A stretch of DNA of 64,000 nt from Terriglobia bacterium (lineage in GTDB: Bacteria; Acidobacteriota; Terriglobia; Versatilivoradales; Versatilivoraceae), in the NCBI GenBank assembly GCA_951813285.1, contig OX638355.1, positions 1,736,653-1,800,652 of the forward strand. The letters are read 5' to 3'. The notes beneath the pieces are model-generated. The model searched no databases. It saw nothing but the letters and a program-made list of their open reading frames with translations, and was not told where the DNA came from. The position numbers and the translations under genes are program-made. How positions within the stretch are numbered: position 1 is the stretch's first letter; each line of letters begins with the position of its first letter. Positions 9,770 to 18,539 of the stretch are shown here, piece by piece.

Positions 9770-10549
9770 CTAGTGCACGCTTTCTTCACCCTCACGCAAG
9801 TCTCTGAGAACTTGGTGCGGATCTTCCAGATCAGCCCATCCGCTGCCTTTTACGCGGCGCAGCTCCGCAACCGTTTCAGCCAGGGGAACGTCCTCTAGAA
9901 TTTCGAAGCTATCGACTTTGAAATGTTTGAGATCCCATTTGCCGGTATCGGGATTCCGCTGCCAGCGGCCCTCTCCGTGCAACCGAACTGCCCTTCTTAG
10001 CAGGCATTTCGCATCGCTGATTTTAATCGCCAGTCCATGGCTGAGATCGATGCCGGTGTAAGCTTTGGTCCCGTCCAGCAACTGAATATGTACTGTATTG
10101 TCTCTACCACCTATGCTGAACGGAACGCCGTCAATTGTGCCGCGCTCTCGGACCACACCATAATCGATTGGCTTCGGTCGCTCACAGCCGGGGAATGCGA
10201 TCACAAGGGCACTGGCGTCATCATCGGTGCATGCAGCCAGTGAACCCGTGGCGTTGTCTTCCTCCAATCGTTTGTCGAGGGCATCAAGGTGCTTCTTGAT
10301 ATCGTCGGGCACATTATCGCTGGCAACCTGCTCTACTCGTCGTGTGACCTTGGGTATGGCTTCGGTGTCAACATCCACGCGGAGAACGGTACTGCCTGAC
10401 TCGATTCCTGAGAAATGAACGCTCGAGGGTTCACCCAGCAAGCTCGCCAGATCGGACATGTATTCCGACAATCGCGACATGGGGATGCTCTCAGGATTGA
10501 AGGCTCCAATGGTGAATTTGTATGTCAGACGCTTGGGCACGGTCCGCAT
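9770..10549 (-). CDS. Conserved-looking hypothetical protein paired with PIN-domain gene
   Basis: Not recognised. It has 259 residues, no signal peptide and no membrane segment. The first 60 residues (starting MRTVPKRLTYKFTIGAFNPE) look like a compact alpha/beta domain. Residues 70-100 are helical and charged, and the C-terminal third has a basic stretch (RRAVRLHGEGRWQRN) followed by VDSFEILEDVPL. AGGAG directly precedes the ATG, so the GTG at 10540 with better spacing is an alternative start. It abuts the PIN gene with no gap, implying a two-gene unit in which this protein could restrain or guide the nuclease. Low GC relative to its neighbours. Confidence 0.6.
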   Translation of the reverse strand: MRTVPKRLTYKFTIGAFNPESIPMSRLSEYMSDLASLLGEPSSVHFSGIESGSTVLRVDVDTEAIPKVTRRVEQVASDNVPDDIKKHLDALDKRLEEDNATGSLAACTDDDASALVIAFPGCERPKPIDYGVVRERGTIDGVPFSIGGRDNTVHIQLLDGTKAYTGIDLSHGLAIKISDAKCLLRRAVRLHGEGRWQRNPDTGKWDLKHFKVDSFEILEDVPLAETVAELRRVKGSGWADLEDPHQVLRDLREGEESVH

Positions 10550-10670
10550 TCTCCTAGCTGTAGTTCCAATATTCTATAGCTTTCTTGAAAGGCCAATAGA
10601 AGAAAAATGGGTTCTTGCGCTGGGCCATTCTTTCGGCATTTCCGTAGACGTCGGATCAATTGCCGGGCGC

Positions 10671-11576
10671 CTAAACGCACTGGCTCTCCCGAGGGAGGTC
10701 GACATCGCTTCCGCTGCCGCGCGACGGCGTATGCGTCGTTTCGCTGTAGCAGGAGGGATCGCTCAGAATGCGGGTCACCAGGTGGGTGTGCAGGGCGTGA
10801 CCCGCCTTGTGGGCCACCACGCGGGCCAGTAGCGGCCTGCCGATCAATGCCAGATCGCCAATGCCGTCCAGCACCTTGTGGCGGACAAATTCATCTTCGA
10901 ACCTCAGAGTGCCGTTCAGGATTCCCCGGTCGGTCAGGACAATGGCGTTGTCCAGCGAGCCTCCGCGAACCAGGCCCTTTTTCTTCAACTCTTCCACTTC
11001 CCGGTAGAATCCGAAAGTGCGTGCCGGGGCCACCGCCTTGGAGAAGACCTCGGGAGAGGCCTCGAAGTCGAAGCTCTGGCGACCGATCATGGGATGGTCG
11101 AAGTCGATGGTATAGCTGATCTGAAAGCGGTCGGCGGGATGAACGGCGATGGTCCGGTCGCGGTCTCGAATCTCCAGTGATTTTTCCACTCGCAGATACC
11201 GGCGCCGAGCGGACTGCTGCTGGAGGCCGGTGCGGGTGATCTCTTTCACGAACTCCAGGGCGCTCCCGTCCAGAATGGGGACTTCCAGGTTGTCGATCTC
11301 TATCAGGGCATTGTCCACACCGAAGATGTAGAGCGATGAGAGCAGGTGCTCAACGGTGGAAATCAGGACCCCCTGCTTCATCAAGGTGGTGGCATAGGCT
11401 ACCCGGGCCACGTTCTGCACCACGGCCTCGATCTCGAAGTCGTCCAGGTCAGCCCGGCGAAACACCAGTCCGGTGTCGGGAGGAGCAGGCACGACTCTCA
11501 CCTGCACCGACTCTCCAGTGTGCAAGCCCAAGCCGGAGAACTCGATGGGGGCAGCCAGGGTGTGTTGGGATTCCAT
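10671..11576 (-). CDS. lpxC: UDP-3-O-acyl-N-acetylglucosamine deacetylase
   Basis: LpxC performs the committed zinc-dependent deacetylation of lipid A synthesis, so the cell makes LPS. The 301-residue product starts ESQHTLAAPIEFSGLGLHTGE as expected. It carries STVEHLLSSLY with a zinc-binding His, RHKVLDGIGDLALIG with the His/Asp zinc ligands, and HKAGHALH with the catalytic His. The last 20 residues (SRGSGSDVDL and following) are not conserved. It is followed on the same strand by a 120-base AT-richer gap and the PIN module. Upstream, 700 bases without genes hold repeats. Confidence 0.95.
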   Translation of the reverse strand: MESQHTLAAPIEFSGLGLHTGESVQVRVVPAPPDTGLVFRRADLDDFEIEAVVQNVARVAYATTLMKQGVLISTVEHLLSSLYIFGVDNALIEIDNLEVPILDGSALEFVKEITRTGLQQQSARRRYLRVEKSLEIRDRDRTIAVHPADRFQISYTIDFDHPMIGRQSFDFEASPEVFSKAVAPARTFGFYREVEELKKKGLVRGGSLDNAIVLTDRGILNGTLRFEDEFVRHKVLDGIGDLALIGRPLLARVVAHKAGHALHTHLVTRILSDPSCYSETTHTPSRGSGSDVDLPRESQCV

Positions 11577-12228
11577 AGGGGCGGGTTTTTTCCGACCGGG
11601 CAGATACGTAGGGAATTCCCAGCAAGTCTCTTGCCAAAGAGAGGGGCTCTGTGGTCAAGTCATTGATAACCGCTGCCTTACAAGCTTGTTCCAGGGATCC
11701 ACCCCGGACGGCCCATGTGACCTGGATGCAACACCCCAACCCTGTTTACGTGCTCAATTGCCAACAGTCGAGCGAGGCGATACCCGAGAACCTGTCCAGC
11801 CCGGTCCTACGACAGGCCCGGATGAATGGAACGCGTAGCAACGGATGGTAATGGGATATCCGGAACAAGAACCATGTCCCCTTGGTCCGGCTTTATCTAT
11901 TTGTTGAACATGGATGTACAGGATGGACAGGATAATCGGCATGGGAGGCTGCTGCACGAGAGGCTGAGTCGGGCGATGATCGCCTGGGGATTTGCGGATG
12001 TCCAGGACTACAAGCCAGCCGTCTCCGGAAAAAATCCTGTGCATCCTGTACATCCATGTTAATGAACCATTTTCCCATACGTGACTCGGTTGTTACTTCC
12101 CTCCCAATAACTTCGTTTTTCCCTATAGTGTCTTTCTTCGTGGTCCTTCGTAGTCTTTCGTGCCCCTTCGTGGATTTCTTTTTTGGACCTTCGTGGATTA
12201 CCCCTCAATGGATAAGGGTGGATAAGGG
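11577..12228. other. Gene-free region with dispersed repeats between lpxC and the suf operon
   Basis: No credible gene. An inverted pair is visible: AACATGGATGTACAGGATGG at 11907 and its reverse-complement-like partner ending CTGTACATCCATGTT at 12034-12060. These belong to a dispersed family with members near 63.1 and 63.65 kb. From 12127 to 12200 there is a TTCGTGGTCCTTCGTAG-type run, the reverse strand of the CACGAAGG family. It must also hold the divergent lpxC promoter, which could not be placed with confidence. Confidence 0.6.
12127..12200. repeat. CACGAAGG-family dispersed repeat
   Basis: Several imperfect copies of CTTCGTGG/CTTTCGTGCC in a row ending with CTTCGTGGATTA, the reverse orientation of the family seen at 7.77 and 27.5 kb. 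Confidence 0.7.
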
Positions 12229-12257
12229 TTGACTTCCGCCGGCGGAGTCCGGATAAT
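12229..12257 (+). promoter_or_regulatory. Sigma-70-type promoter of the suf operon
   Basis: TTGACT at 12229-12234 and GATAAT at 12252-12257 are separated by exactly 17 bases, a near-consensus vegetative promoter 43 bases before the Rrf2 regulator start. Confidence 0.75.
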
Positions 12258-12270
12258 GGAGACACTAAAC

Positions 12271-12287
12271 CGGACCAATTAGGTCCG
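12271..12287 (+). promoter_or_regulatory. Palindromic operator candidate for the Rrf2/SUF regulator
   Basis: CGGACC-AATTA-GGTCCG is a perfect 6+6 inverted repeat lying at and just after the expected transcription start. Its position suits autorepression by the Rrf2-family protein encoded immediately downstream. The link to this regulator is inference. Confidence 0.6.
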
Positions 12288-12300
12288 ATATGGGCGGTCG

Positions 12301-12813
12301 ATGTTAAGACTTTCAAAAAAAACAGACTACGCGCTGATGGCCCTTATCCACCTGGCCGAGGGTTCGGGCCGGGTTGCCTGGAGCGCGCGCGAAATCGCCC
12401 GATCCTACAACATCCCGCCCCACCTGATGGCCAAGGTGCTTCAAAGGATGGCGCAGAGCGGGATCGTGGTGTCGCACCAGGGGACCCGCGGGGGGTACGC
12501 CTTGGGTCGGCCCGCCCATCTGATCAACGCAGCCGAGGTGATCGAATCGATCGAAGGGCCCTTCTCCATGACGAGTTGCGTTTCGGAGACGGGCTACTGC
12601 CTGCAGTTCGAGAAGTGCACCATCAAGAGTCCGCTCCAGTTGCTCAGTGACAGCGTAGTGCTGATGCTGAGACGGATGACGGTGGCCAAGATGAGCCTCC
12701 ACGGCCTGGGGCCGCCGAGCTCGAATCCGGAAAAGCACCCGACTCGCAGCCAAACGGAAAGGGAAGAGAACCCCCTGCAGCTGGTCCAGCTGCCGGGCGA
12801 TCCAAGCGCTTGA
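12301..12813 (+). CDS. Rrf2-family Fe-S-responsive transcriptional regulator (SUF operon)
   Basis: A 170-residue winged-helix protein starting [20 protein letters not shown], the classic Rrf2 opening. The recognition helix region is [13 protein letters not shown] and the wing includes [11 protein letters not shown]. Cys93, Cys100 and Cys106 match the three-cysteine [2Fe-2S] ligand cluster of IscR-like members, so it probably senses cellular Fe-S status. It is the first gene of the suf operon, with a promoter and a palindrome directly upstream. The C-terminal 35 residues are a polar tail without conservation. The exact orthology (IscR or SufR-like) is not decidable here. Confidence 0.85.
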   Translation: MLRLSKKTDYALMALIHLAEGSGRVAWSAREIARSYNIPPHLMAKVLQRMAQSGIVVSHQGTRGGYALGRPAHLINAAEVIESIEGPFSMTSCVSETGYCLQFEKCTIKSPLQLLSDSVVLMLRRMTVAKMSLHGLGPPSSNPEKHPTRSQTEREENPLQLVQLPGDPSA

Positions 12814-12881
12814 GCGCTGTCCCCGCCGACCTTTCGTTGCCCGGTCGGCCGGGGAGCGCCGATGACGCTCAAGGAGTCAAC

Positions 12882-14330
12882 ATGCCCTCAGCCAACGAAA
12901 CCATTCAAGAACTGGCCAACCAGGAATACAAATACGGGTTCGTCACCGACATCGAGGCCGATGCCATTCCCCGGGGGCTGAACGAAGAGGTCATCCGCAC
13001 CATCTCGTCCAGAAAGAACGAGCCCTCCTTTCTGCTGGATTGGCGGCTGCGGGCCTACAGGCACTGGCTCACCATGAAAGAGCCGGCCTGGCACAACGTC
13101 CATTACCCGCCGATCGATTACCAGGACATCATTTATTACGCCGCCCCCAAGAGCGGCAAGGAAGGCCCCAAGAGCCTGGAGGAGGTCGATCCCGAGCTGC
13201 TGCGGACCTACGAGAAGCTGGGGATTTCCCTGCAGGAGCAGGAGCGCCTGAGCGGCGTGGCCGTGGATGCCGTCTTCGACAGCGTGTCGGTGGCCACCAC
13301 CTTCCGCGAGAAGCTGGCGGAGCTGGGCATCATCTTCTGTTCCTTCTCGGAAGCCGTGCTGAACCACCCTGAGCTGGTGAAGCAGTACCTGGGGTCGGTG
13401 GTTCCCTATACGGACAACTTTTTCGCCACCCTAAACTCGGCGGTCTTCAGCGACGGGTCGTTCTGCTACATCCCCAAGGGGGTTCGCTGCCCCATGGAGC
13501 TGTCCACCTACTTCCGCATCAACGCCAAGGACACAGGGCAGTTCGAACGCACCCTGATCATTGCCGACGACGACAGCACCGTGAGCTACCTGGAGGGCTG
13601 CACGGCGCCCCGCAGGGATGAGAATCAGCTCCACGCGGCGGTGGTCGAGCTGGTGGCCCTGGACCGGGCCCAGATCAAGTACTCGACCGTGCAGAACTGG
13701 TATCCCGGGGACAAGCAGGGCAAGGGAGGCATCTACAACTTTGTCACCAAGCGGGGCAAGTGCCGGGGAGTGGATTCCAAGATCTCCTGGACCCAGGTGG
13801 AGACAGGCTCGTCCATCACCTGGAAGTATCCCAGCTGTCTCCTGCAGGGGGACCGCTCCATCGGCGAGTTCTACTCGGTGGCGGTGACCAACAATTTCCA
13901 GCAGGCCGACACCGGAACCAAGATGATCCACATCGGCCGGGACACGCGGAGCACCATCGTCTCCAAGGGGATTTCGGCGGGCCATGGCCAGAACACGTAC
14001 AGGGGGGCGGTGAAGATTCTCAAGAACGCCTCCGGGGCCCGCAACTATTCCCAGTGCGACTCGATGCTCATGGGGGATGCCTGCGGCGCCCACACCTTTC
14101 CCTACATCGAGGTCAAGAACAGTACGGCTCAGATGGAGCATGAAGCCTCGACCTCGAAGATCGGGGAGGACCAGATTTTCTACTGCAAGCAGCGGGGCAT
14201 TTCGGCCGAAGACGCCGTCTCCATGATCGTGAACGGTTTCTGCAAGGAGGTCTTTCGCGAGCTGCCCATGGAGTTCGCGGTCGAGGCTCGCAAGCTGCTG
14301 GGCGTCAGCCTGGAAGGCAGCGTAGGGTAA
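12882..14330 (+). CDS. sufB: Fe-S cluster assembly scaffold protein SufB
   Basis: SufB is the core scaffold on which SufBCD assembles Fe-S clusters. The ATG at 12882 is chosen over an earlier in-frame codon because AAGGAG at 12871-12876 is ideally spaced and the conserved protein begins at [17 protein letters not shown]. It is 482 residues, the family length. Recognisable blocks are [35 protein letters not shown], and near the end [19 protein letters not shown] and [19 protein letters not shown]. SufC follows after a 208-base gap with a dispersed repeat, which is odd within such an operon. Confidence 0.96.
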   Translation: MPSANETIQELANQEYKYGFVTDIEADAIPRGLNEEVIRTISSRKNEPSFLLDWRLRAYRHWLTMKEPAWHNVHYPPIDYQDIIYYAAPKSGKEGPKSLEEVDPELLRTYEKLGISLQEQERLSGVAVDAVFDSVSVATTFREKLAELGIIFCSFSEAVLNHPELVKQYLGSVVPYTDNFFATLNSAVFSDGSFCYIPKGVRCPMELSTYFRINAKDTGQFERTLIIADDDSTVSYLEGCTAPRRDENQLHAAVVELVALDRAQIKYSTVQNWYPGDKQGKGGIYNFVTKRGKCRGVDSKISWTQVETGSSITWKYPSCLLQGDRSIGEFYSVAVTNNFQQADTGTKMIHIGRDTRSTIVSKGISAGHGQNTYRGAVKILKNASGARNYSQCDSMLMGDACGAHTFPYIEVKNSTAQMEHEASTSKIGEDQIFYCKQRGISAEDAVSMIVNGFCKEVFRELPMEFAVEARKLLGVSLEGSVG

Positions 14331-14388
14331 CGGACTGACGCGCCGGAAGAGAGAGCGGCCGCCGCGGCCGTGCCTCAATCCGGCAGGC

Positions 14389-14520
14389 AATGAATTGTTG
14401 ATTGTAGATTTGAGATTTTGGATTCGAGTCCCATTCGGTTGTCCCGATTGAGATCGAGGATTCTGAAATCATCGGAATTCTACAATCCGAAATTCCGCTG
14501 TTTCGAATCAAGAAATTCAA
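14389..14520. repeat. AT-rich dispersed repeat inside the suf operon (copy 1)
   Basis: Begins CAATGAATTGTTGATTGTAG and continues with TTTGAGATTTTGGATTCGAG, then a partly complementary half with TTCTACAATCCGAAATTCCG, so it can fold. A related copy starting CAATGAATTGTTGATTTCAG lies at 18429. Both are much more AT-rich than the surrounding genes. Confidence 0.7.
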
Positions 14521-14538
14521 GCGAGGAAAGGGAACGCA

Positions 14539-15303
14539 GTGCTGAAGATTGAAAATTTGCACGCTGAAGTGGAGGGGAAGCCCATCCTGAGAGGGGTGAA
14601 CCTGGAAGTGGCGGCGGGGGAAGTGCACGCCATCATGGGTCCCAACGGGTCGGGAAAGAGCACCCTGGCCCAGGTGTTGGCGGGCCGCGAGAGTTTCGAA
14701 GTCACCCGGGGCAGGGTTTTCTATCGGGGACGGGACCTGTTGGAGATGGAGCCCGAGGAGCGCGCCTGTGAAGGCGTCTTCATGGCCTTTCAGTATCCGG
14801 TCGAGATCCCCGGAGTGAGCAATGTCTATTTCCTGAAAGCCGCCGTGAACGCCGTCCGCAAGCACCGGGGCCAGGACGAGTTGGACGCCATGGAATTCAT
14901 GAAGGTCGTTCGGGAGAAGATCAAGCTGGTGAACCTGGACCAGAGCTTCATCAGCCGTTCCGTCAACGAGGGTTTCTCGGGCGGCGAGAAGAAGAGAAAC
15001 GAGATCTTTCAGATGGCGGTGCTCGATCCGACCCTGGCCATCCTGGACGAAACCGACTCGGGACTCGACATCGATGCTCTCAAGACGGTTGCCGACGGCG
15101 TCAACGCCCTGCGCCAACCCGACCGCGCCATCGTGGTCATCACCCACTACCAGCGGTTGCTGAACTACATCGTGCCCGATCGCGTGCATGTGCTTTCGGG
15201 CGGAGAGATCGTCAAGTCGGGGGACAAGGATCTGGCCCTCGAACTGGAAGCCAGGGGTTACGGTTGGATCGAATCTCAGGTTGCCGTGACGCCGGGGAGC
15301 TAG
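14539..15303 (+). CDS. sufC: Fe-S cluster assembly ATPase SufC
   Basis: ABC-type ATPase of the SufBCD complex, 254 residues from a GTG with GAGGAAAGGG upstream. Walker A (GPNGSGKS) is at 34-41, the signature FSGGEKKRNEI is near 149-160, and Walker B LAILDETDSGLDID follows. The Q-loop AFQYPVEIPGV is typical of SufC rather than transport ATPases. It is preceded by a repeat-filled gap and followed 14 bases later by sufD, so it belongs to the same operon. Intact and unambiguous. Confidence 0.96.
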   Translation: MLKIENLHAEVEGKPILRGVNLEVAAGEVHAIMGPNGSGKSTLAQVLAGRESFEVTRGRVFYRGRDLLEMEPEERACEGVFMAFQYPVEIPGVSNVYFLKAAVNAVRKHRGQDELDAMEFMKVVREKIKLVNLDQSFISRSVNEGFSGGEKKRNEIFQMAVLDPTLAILDETDSGLDIDALKTVADGVNALRQPDRAIVVITHYQRLLNYIVPDRVHVLSGGEIVKSGDKDLALELEARGYGWIESQVAVTPGS

Positions 15304-15317
15304 TCCGAGAGACCACC

Positions 15318-16664
15318 ATGAATCGAAACCTGGCTGAATTGGCCCCCGAGCAGGAACGCTATCTCTCGCAGTTCGCCTCCCTTGCGCGCCGCCGGGCAGA
15401 CATGGATCCGCCCTGGCTGACGGAAAAGCGCCGGGCGGCAATCGGGCGCTTTGCCCGACTCGGGTTCCCGACCACCCATGATGAGGCTTGGCGTTTTACC
15501 AGGCTCTCGCCGCTGACGCGGACCGCCTTTGCTCATGCCGGCGCCTCGGACTCCCGGCCGGCCCCGGCCGAGCTGGACTCCCTGACGGGAGACGAATCCT
15601 CGGCCTGCCGCCTGGTGTTCCTGAACGCACGCTTCTCCCCGGAACACTCTTCTCTTGGCGACCTGCCACCGGGCGTTCGGGTTCAGGGCCTGACGGAGTT
15701 CCTCAACGGCCGGGGTCCTTCCGTTCAGGAAGCGCTGGGTTGCTATGCCGGAGACGGGGAGGAAGCCTTCGCTGCCCTGAATACGGCCTTCCTGCAGGAT
15801 ATCGCTCTGGTCCATCTCCCCAGGAACACCGTGGTGGAGCAGCCGATTCACTTGCATTTCTGTTCTGGAGGGGAAGGGGAGCCGCTGGTTTCCCATCCCC
15901 GCTGCCTGGTGCTGGCAGGCGCCAACAGCCAGGCCCGCATCGTGGAAACCTACTCGGGTGCGGCCGACTCCCTTTACTTCACCAACGCGGTGACCGAACT
16001 GGTAGCCCGGGAGGGGGCGGTGATCGAGCATTACAAGCTGCAGCAGGAGAGCCTCAGGGCCTTCCACATCGCCACCCTGCAATTCCATCTCGAACGTAGC
16101 GCCAACGTGTCCTCCCATTCCATCTCCCTGGGGGGAGCGCTGGTCCGCAACCACGTCAACGCGGTCCTGGATGGCGAGGGAGCCGAGGCCACCTTGAACG
16201 GCTTCTCCCTCACTACCGGCAAACAGCACGTGGACAATCACACCTCCATCGAACACGCCAAGCCCCATTGCAACAGCTTCGAGTTCTACAAGGGGATCCT
16301 GGACGACCGGTCCAGCGGGGTCTTCAACGGCCGGATCATCGTGCGACCCCACGCCCAGAAGACTGATTCGAAGCAGACCAACCAGAATCTGCTGCTCTCC
16401 GAGGAGGCCCTGGTCAACACCAATCCTCAGTTGGAGATCTATGCCGACGACGTGAAATGCACCCACGGGGCCACCATCGGGCAATTGGACGCCGAGGCCG
16501 TCTTCTATCTGCAGTCGCGCGGGATCGGCCGTGAGGCCGCCCGCCAGCTCCTGACCTTTGCCTTTGCCAACGACGTTGCCTCCCAGATCCGAATCGAACC
16601 CATTCGCGCCCGGCTGGAGAAGACACTTTTTCACCGCTTGGCGGAGAAGGGATCCAAGGAGTGA
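15318..16664 (+). CDS. sufD: Fe-S cluster assembly protein SufD
   Basis: SufD pairs with SufB in the scaffold and helps iron entry. The ATG at 15318 gives 448 residues; an upstream in-frame extension would overlap sufC and carries no conserved sequence. The C-terminal beta-helix core is recognisable from HSISLGGALVRNHVNAVLDG, DNHTSIEHAKPHCNS, FNGRIIVRPHAQKTDSKQTN and CTHGATIGQLDAEAVFYLQSRG, which includes the conserved His used at the SufB interface. The N-terminal third is divergent, as usual for SufD. The stop overlaps the region of the sufS start. Confidence 0.95.
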   Translation: MNRNLAELAPEQERYLSQFASLARRRADMDPPWLTEKRRAAIGRFARLGFPTTHDEAWRFTRLSPLTRTAFAHAGASDSRPAPAELDSLTGDESSACRLVFLNARFSPEHSSLGDLPPGVRVQGLTEFLNGRGPSVQEALGCYAGDGEEAFAALNTAFLQDIALVHLPRNTVVEQPIHLHFCSGGEGEPLVSHPRCLVLAGANSQARIVETYSGAADSLYFTNAVTELVAREGAVIEHYKLQQESLRAFHIATLQFHLERSANVSSHSISLGGALVRNHVNAVLDGEGAEATLNGFSLTTGKQHVDNHTSIEHAKPHCNSFEFYKGILDDRSSGVFNGRIIVRPHAQKTDSKQTNQNLLLSEEALVNTNPQLEIYADDVKCTHGATIGQLDAEAVFYLQSRGIGREAARQLLTFAFANDVASQIRIEPIRARLEKTLFHRLAEKGSKE

Positions 16665-16669
16665 CTCGG

Positions 16670-17941
16670 ATGAGGCGGGCAACCACGTCATCGGCTCAAA
16701 CGGCCGCGCCGCCGCTGGACGTCGACCGGCTGCGCCGGGACTTCCCCATCCTTTCCGGCCGGACCGCCGGCAAACCGCTGGTCTATCTCGACAGCGCCGC
16801 TTCCACTCAGAAGCCGACTCCGGTGATCGAAGCCATGAATGCCTTCTATCGGGAGGGCTACGCCAACATTCACCGGGGCCTCTACGCCCTCAGCCTGGAA
16901 GCCACCGAGGCCTACGAAGAGGTTCGCTGCAAAGTGCAGCGGTTCATCAACGCCCGGGAGTCCCGCGAGGTCGTCTTCGTCAGGGGAACCACCGAGGCCA
17001 TCAACCTTGTGGCCGGCACCCTGGCTCGCCAAAGGCTCGAGGCGGGAGACGAGATCCTGGTCTCGACCCTGGAGCACCACTCCAACATCGTGCCCTGGCA
17101 GAGGATCTGCGAGGAAAAGGGCGGGGTCCTGCGGGTGGCGCCCATCGACGACAACGGCGAAGTCCGCCTGGAGGCCTTTGAACGGGCTCTCGGCTCCCGA
17201 ACCCGCCTGGTGGCCATCGCCCACGTTTCCAATGCCTTGGGCACCGTCAACCCCGTGGCCGAAATGGTTCGGATGGCCCGTCGCCGGGAGATCCCGGTGC
17301 TGGTGGACGGAGCCCAGGCCGCTCCCCACTTCCAGTTGGACGTCCAGGCGCTGGACTGCGATTTCTATGCCTTTTCGGGACACAAGGTCTACGGTCCCAC
17401 CGGAGTGGGCGTTCTCTACGGAAAATCGTCGCTGCTGGAAACCATGCCGCCCTACCAGTGCGGAGGCGAGATGATCCGTTCGGTCTCCTTCGAGCGCACC
17501 AGCTACAAGGAGATCCCCTATCGGTTCGAGGCGGGGACGCCCGATATCGTCGGGGTCATCGGACTGGGAGCCGCCCTGGACTACCTGGGCGCCGTCGGCC
17601 TGGAGTGCATTGCCGCACACGAGAGTGAGCTGTTGTCTCACGCCACCGAAGCGCTCGCCTCGGTCCCGGGCGTTCGCATCGTCGGTCGAGCCGGACGCAA
17701 GGCGGGCGTGCTCTCCTTCGTGGTCGAGGGGGCCCACCCCCATGATATCGGGACCATTCTGGACCAGGAGGGGATCGCCATTCGCGGAGGCCATCACTGC
17801 GCCCAACCGCTGATGGAGCGCTTGGGCCTGCCGGCCACGGCTCGCGCCTCCTTCGGACTCTACAACTCTCACGCGGAGGTGGACCGGCTGGCGGACGGCG
17901 TCCGCAAGGTCAGGGAGATCTTTGGCTCATGTCCGAGTTGA
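16670..17941 (+). CDS. sufS: Cysteine desulfurase SufS
   Basis: PLP enzyme that takes sulfur from cysteine as a persulfide and passes it to SufU. AAGGAG at 16656-16661 is 8 bases from the ATG at 16670, preferred over a GTG at 16661 that overlaps the sufD stop. The product has 423 residues. Lys239 in FSGHKVYGPTG binds PLP. Cys377 in GGHHCAQPLMERLG is the catalytic cysteine with the short SufS-type loop. The N terminus has VYLDSAASTQKP, standard for group II desulfurases. It overlaps sufU by 13 bases, indicating tight coupling. Confidence 0.95.
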   Translation: MRRATTSSAQTAAPPLDVDRLRRDFPILSGRTAGKPLVYLDSAASTQKPTPVIEAMNAFYREGYANIHRGLYALSLEATEAYEEVRCKVQRFINARESREVVFVRGTTEAINLVAGTLARQRLEAGDEILVSTLEHHSNIVPWQRICEEKGGVLRVAPIDDNGEVRLEAFERALGSRTRLVAIAHVSNALGTVNPVAEMVRMARRREIPVLVDGAQAAPHFQLDVQALDCDFYAFSGHKVYGPTGVGVLYGKSSLLETMPPYQCGGEMIRSVSFERTSYKEIPYRFEAGTPDIVGVIGLGAALDYLGAVGLECIAAHESELLSHATEALASVPGVRIVGRAGRKAGVLSFVVEGAHPHDIGTILDQEGIAIRGGHHCAQPLMERLGLPATARASFGLYNSHAEVDRLADGVRKVREIFGSCPS

Positions 17942-18375
17942 TGGACCTCTACCAGGAGGTAATCCTGGACCACACCCGACGGCCGCGCAATTTCGGGAGC
18001 CTGGAACATGCCACCCACAGGGCCGAGGGCCACAATCCCCTCTGCGGCGATCGGGTGGCGGTATCCCTCCGGCTTGACGGGGACGTCGTCCGGGAGATTC
18101 GTTTCGAGGGCAAGGGTTGCGCCATCTCCACCGCTTCCGCCTCCATGATGACCGAGTTGCTGAAGGGCGGGGAAGCCGGTCTCCTCCAGACGGTGTTTGG
18201 CCAGTTCCAGGACCTGGTGACCGGCCGCTTGATCGAGCCCCCGGAAGACCTCGGGAAACTGGTGGCTTTTGCCGGGGTGGCCGCCTTTCCGGTCCGGGTC
18301 AAGTGCGCCACCCTGGCCTGGCATACGGTCAAGGCCGCCCTGCAGAACCGGCAGCAGCCGATCACGACCGAGTAA
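17929..18375 (+). CDS. sufU: Fe-S assembly sulfurtransferase SufU
   Basis: Zinc-dependent sulfur acceptor for SufS, 148 residues. The zinc/sulfur ligands are visible: Cys39 in HNPLCGD with Asp41, Cys64 in GKGCAISTAS and Cys126 in RVKCATLAW. The stretch between Cys64 and Cys126 carries the insertion that separates SufU from scaffold-type IscU. The conserved IscU histidine-lysine element LPPVK is not present, again favouring SufU. The gene starts within the last codons of sufS. A short repeat-containing gap follows before the SufT-like gene. Confidence 0.92.
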   Translation: MSELMDLYQEVILDHTRRPRNFGSLEHATHRAEGHNPLCGDRVAVSLRLDGDVVREIRFEGKGCAISTASASMMTELLKGGEAGLLQTVFGQFQDLVTGRLIEPPEDLGKLVAFAGVAAFPVRVKCATLAWHTVKAALQNRQQPITTE

Positions 18376-18428
18376 GCGACAGCGAACGTGCCGGACGCCT
18401 ACCGAGGTTGTGGGTCAGACCGACAAGC

Positions 18429-18536
18429 AATGAATTGTTGATTTCAGACTTCTGATTGTTGATTTGGAGAGGAAGGACATCTGATTTTGCCTCAAATCGA
18501 AAATCTGCAATCGAAAATCCAAAATTTGAGGATGCA
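18429..18536. repeat. AT-rich dispersed repeat inside the suf operon (copy 2)
   Basis: Starts CAATGAATTGTTGATTTCAG and later carries AATCGAAAATCTGCAATCGA-type sequence. It shares its opening with the copy at 14389 and ends 3 bases before the SufT-like start codon, so it also supplies that gene's leader. Confidence 0.7.
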
Positions 18537-18539
18537 ACC

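Noticed and set aside
12810-12881. Earlier in-frame start for SufB
   Set aside because: The 24 extra residues are not conserved and AAGGAG is correctly placed for the ATG at 12882.
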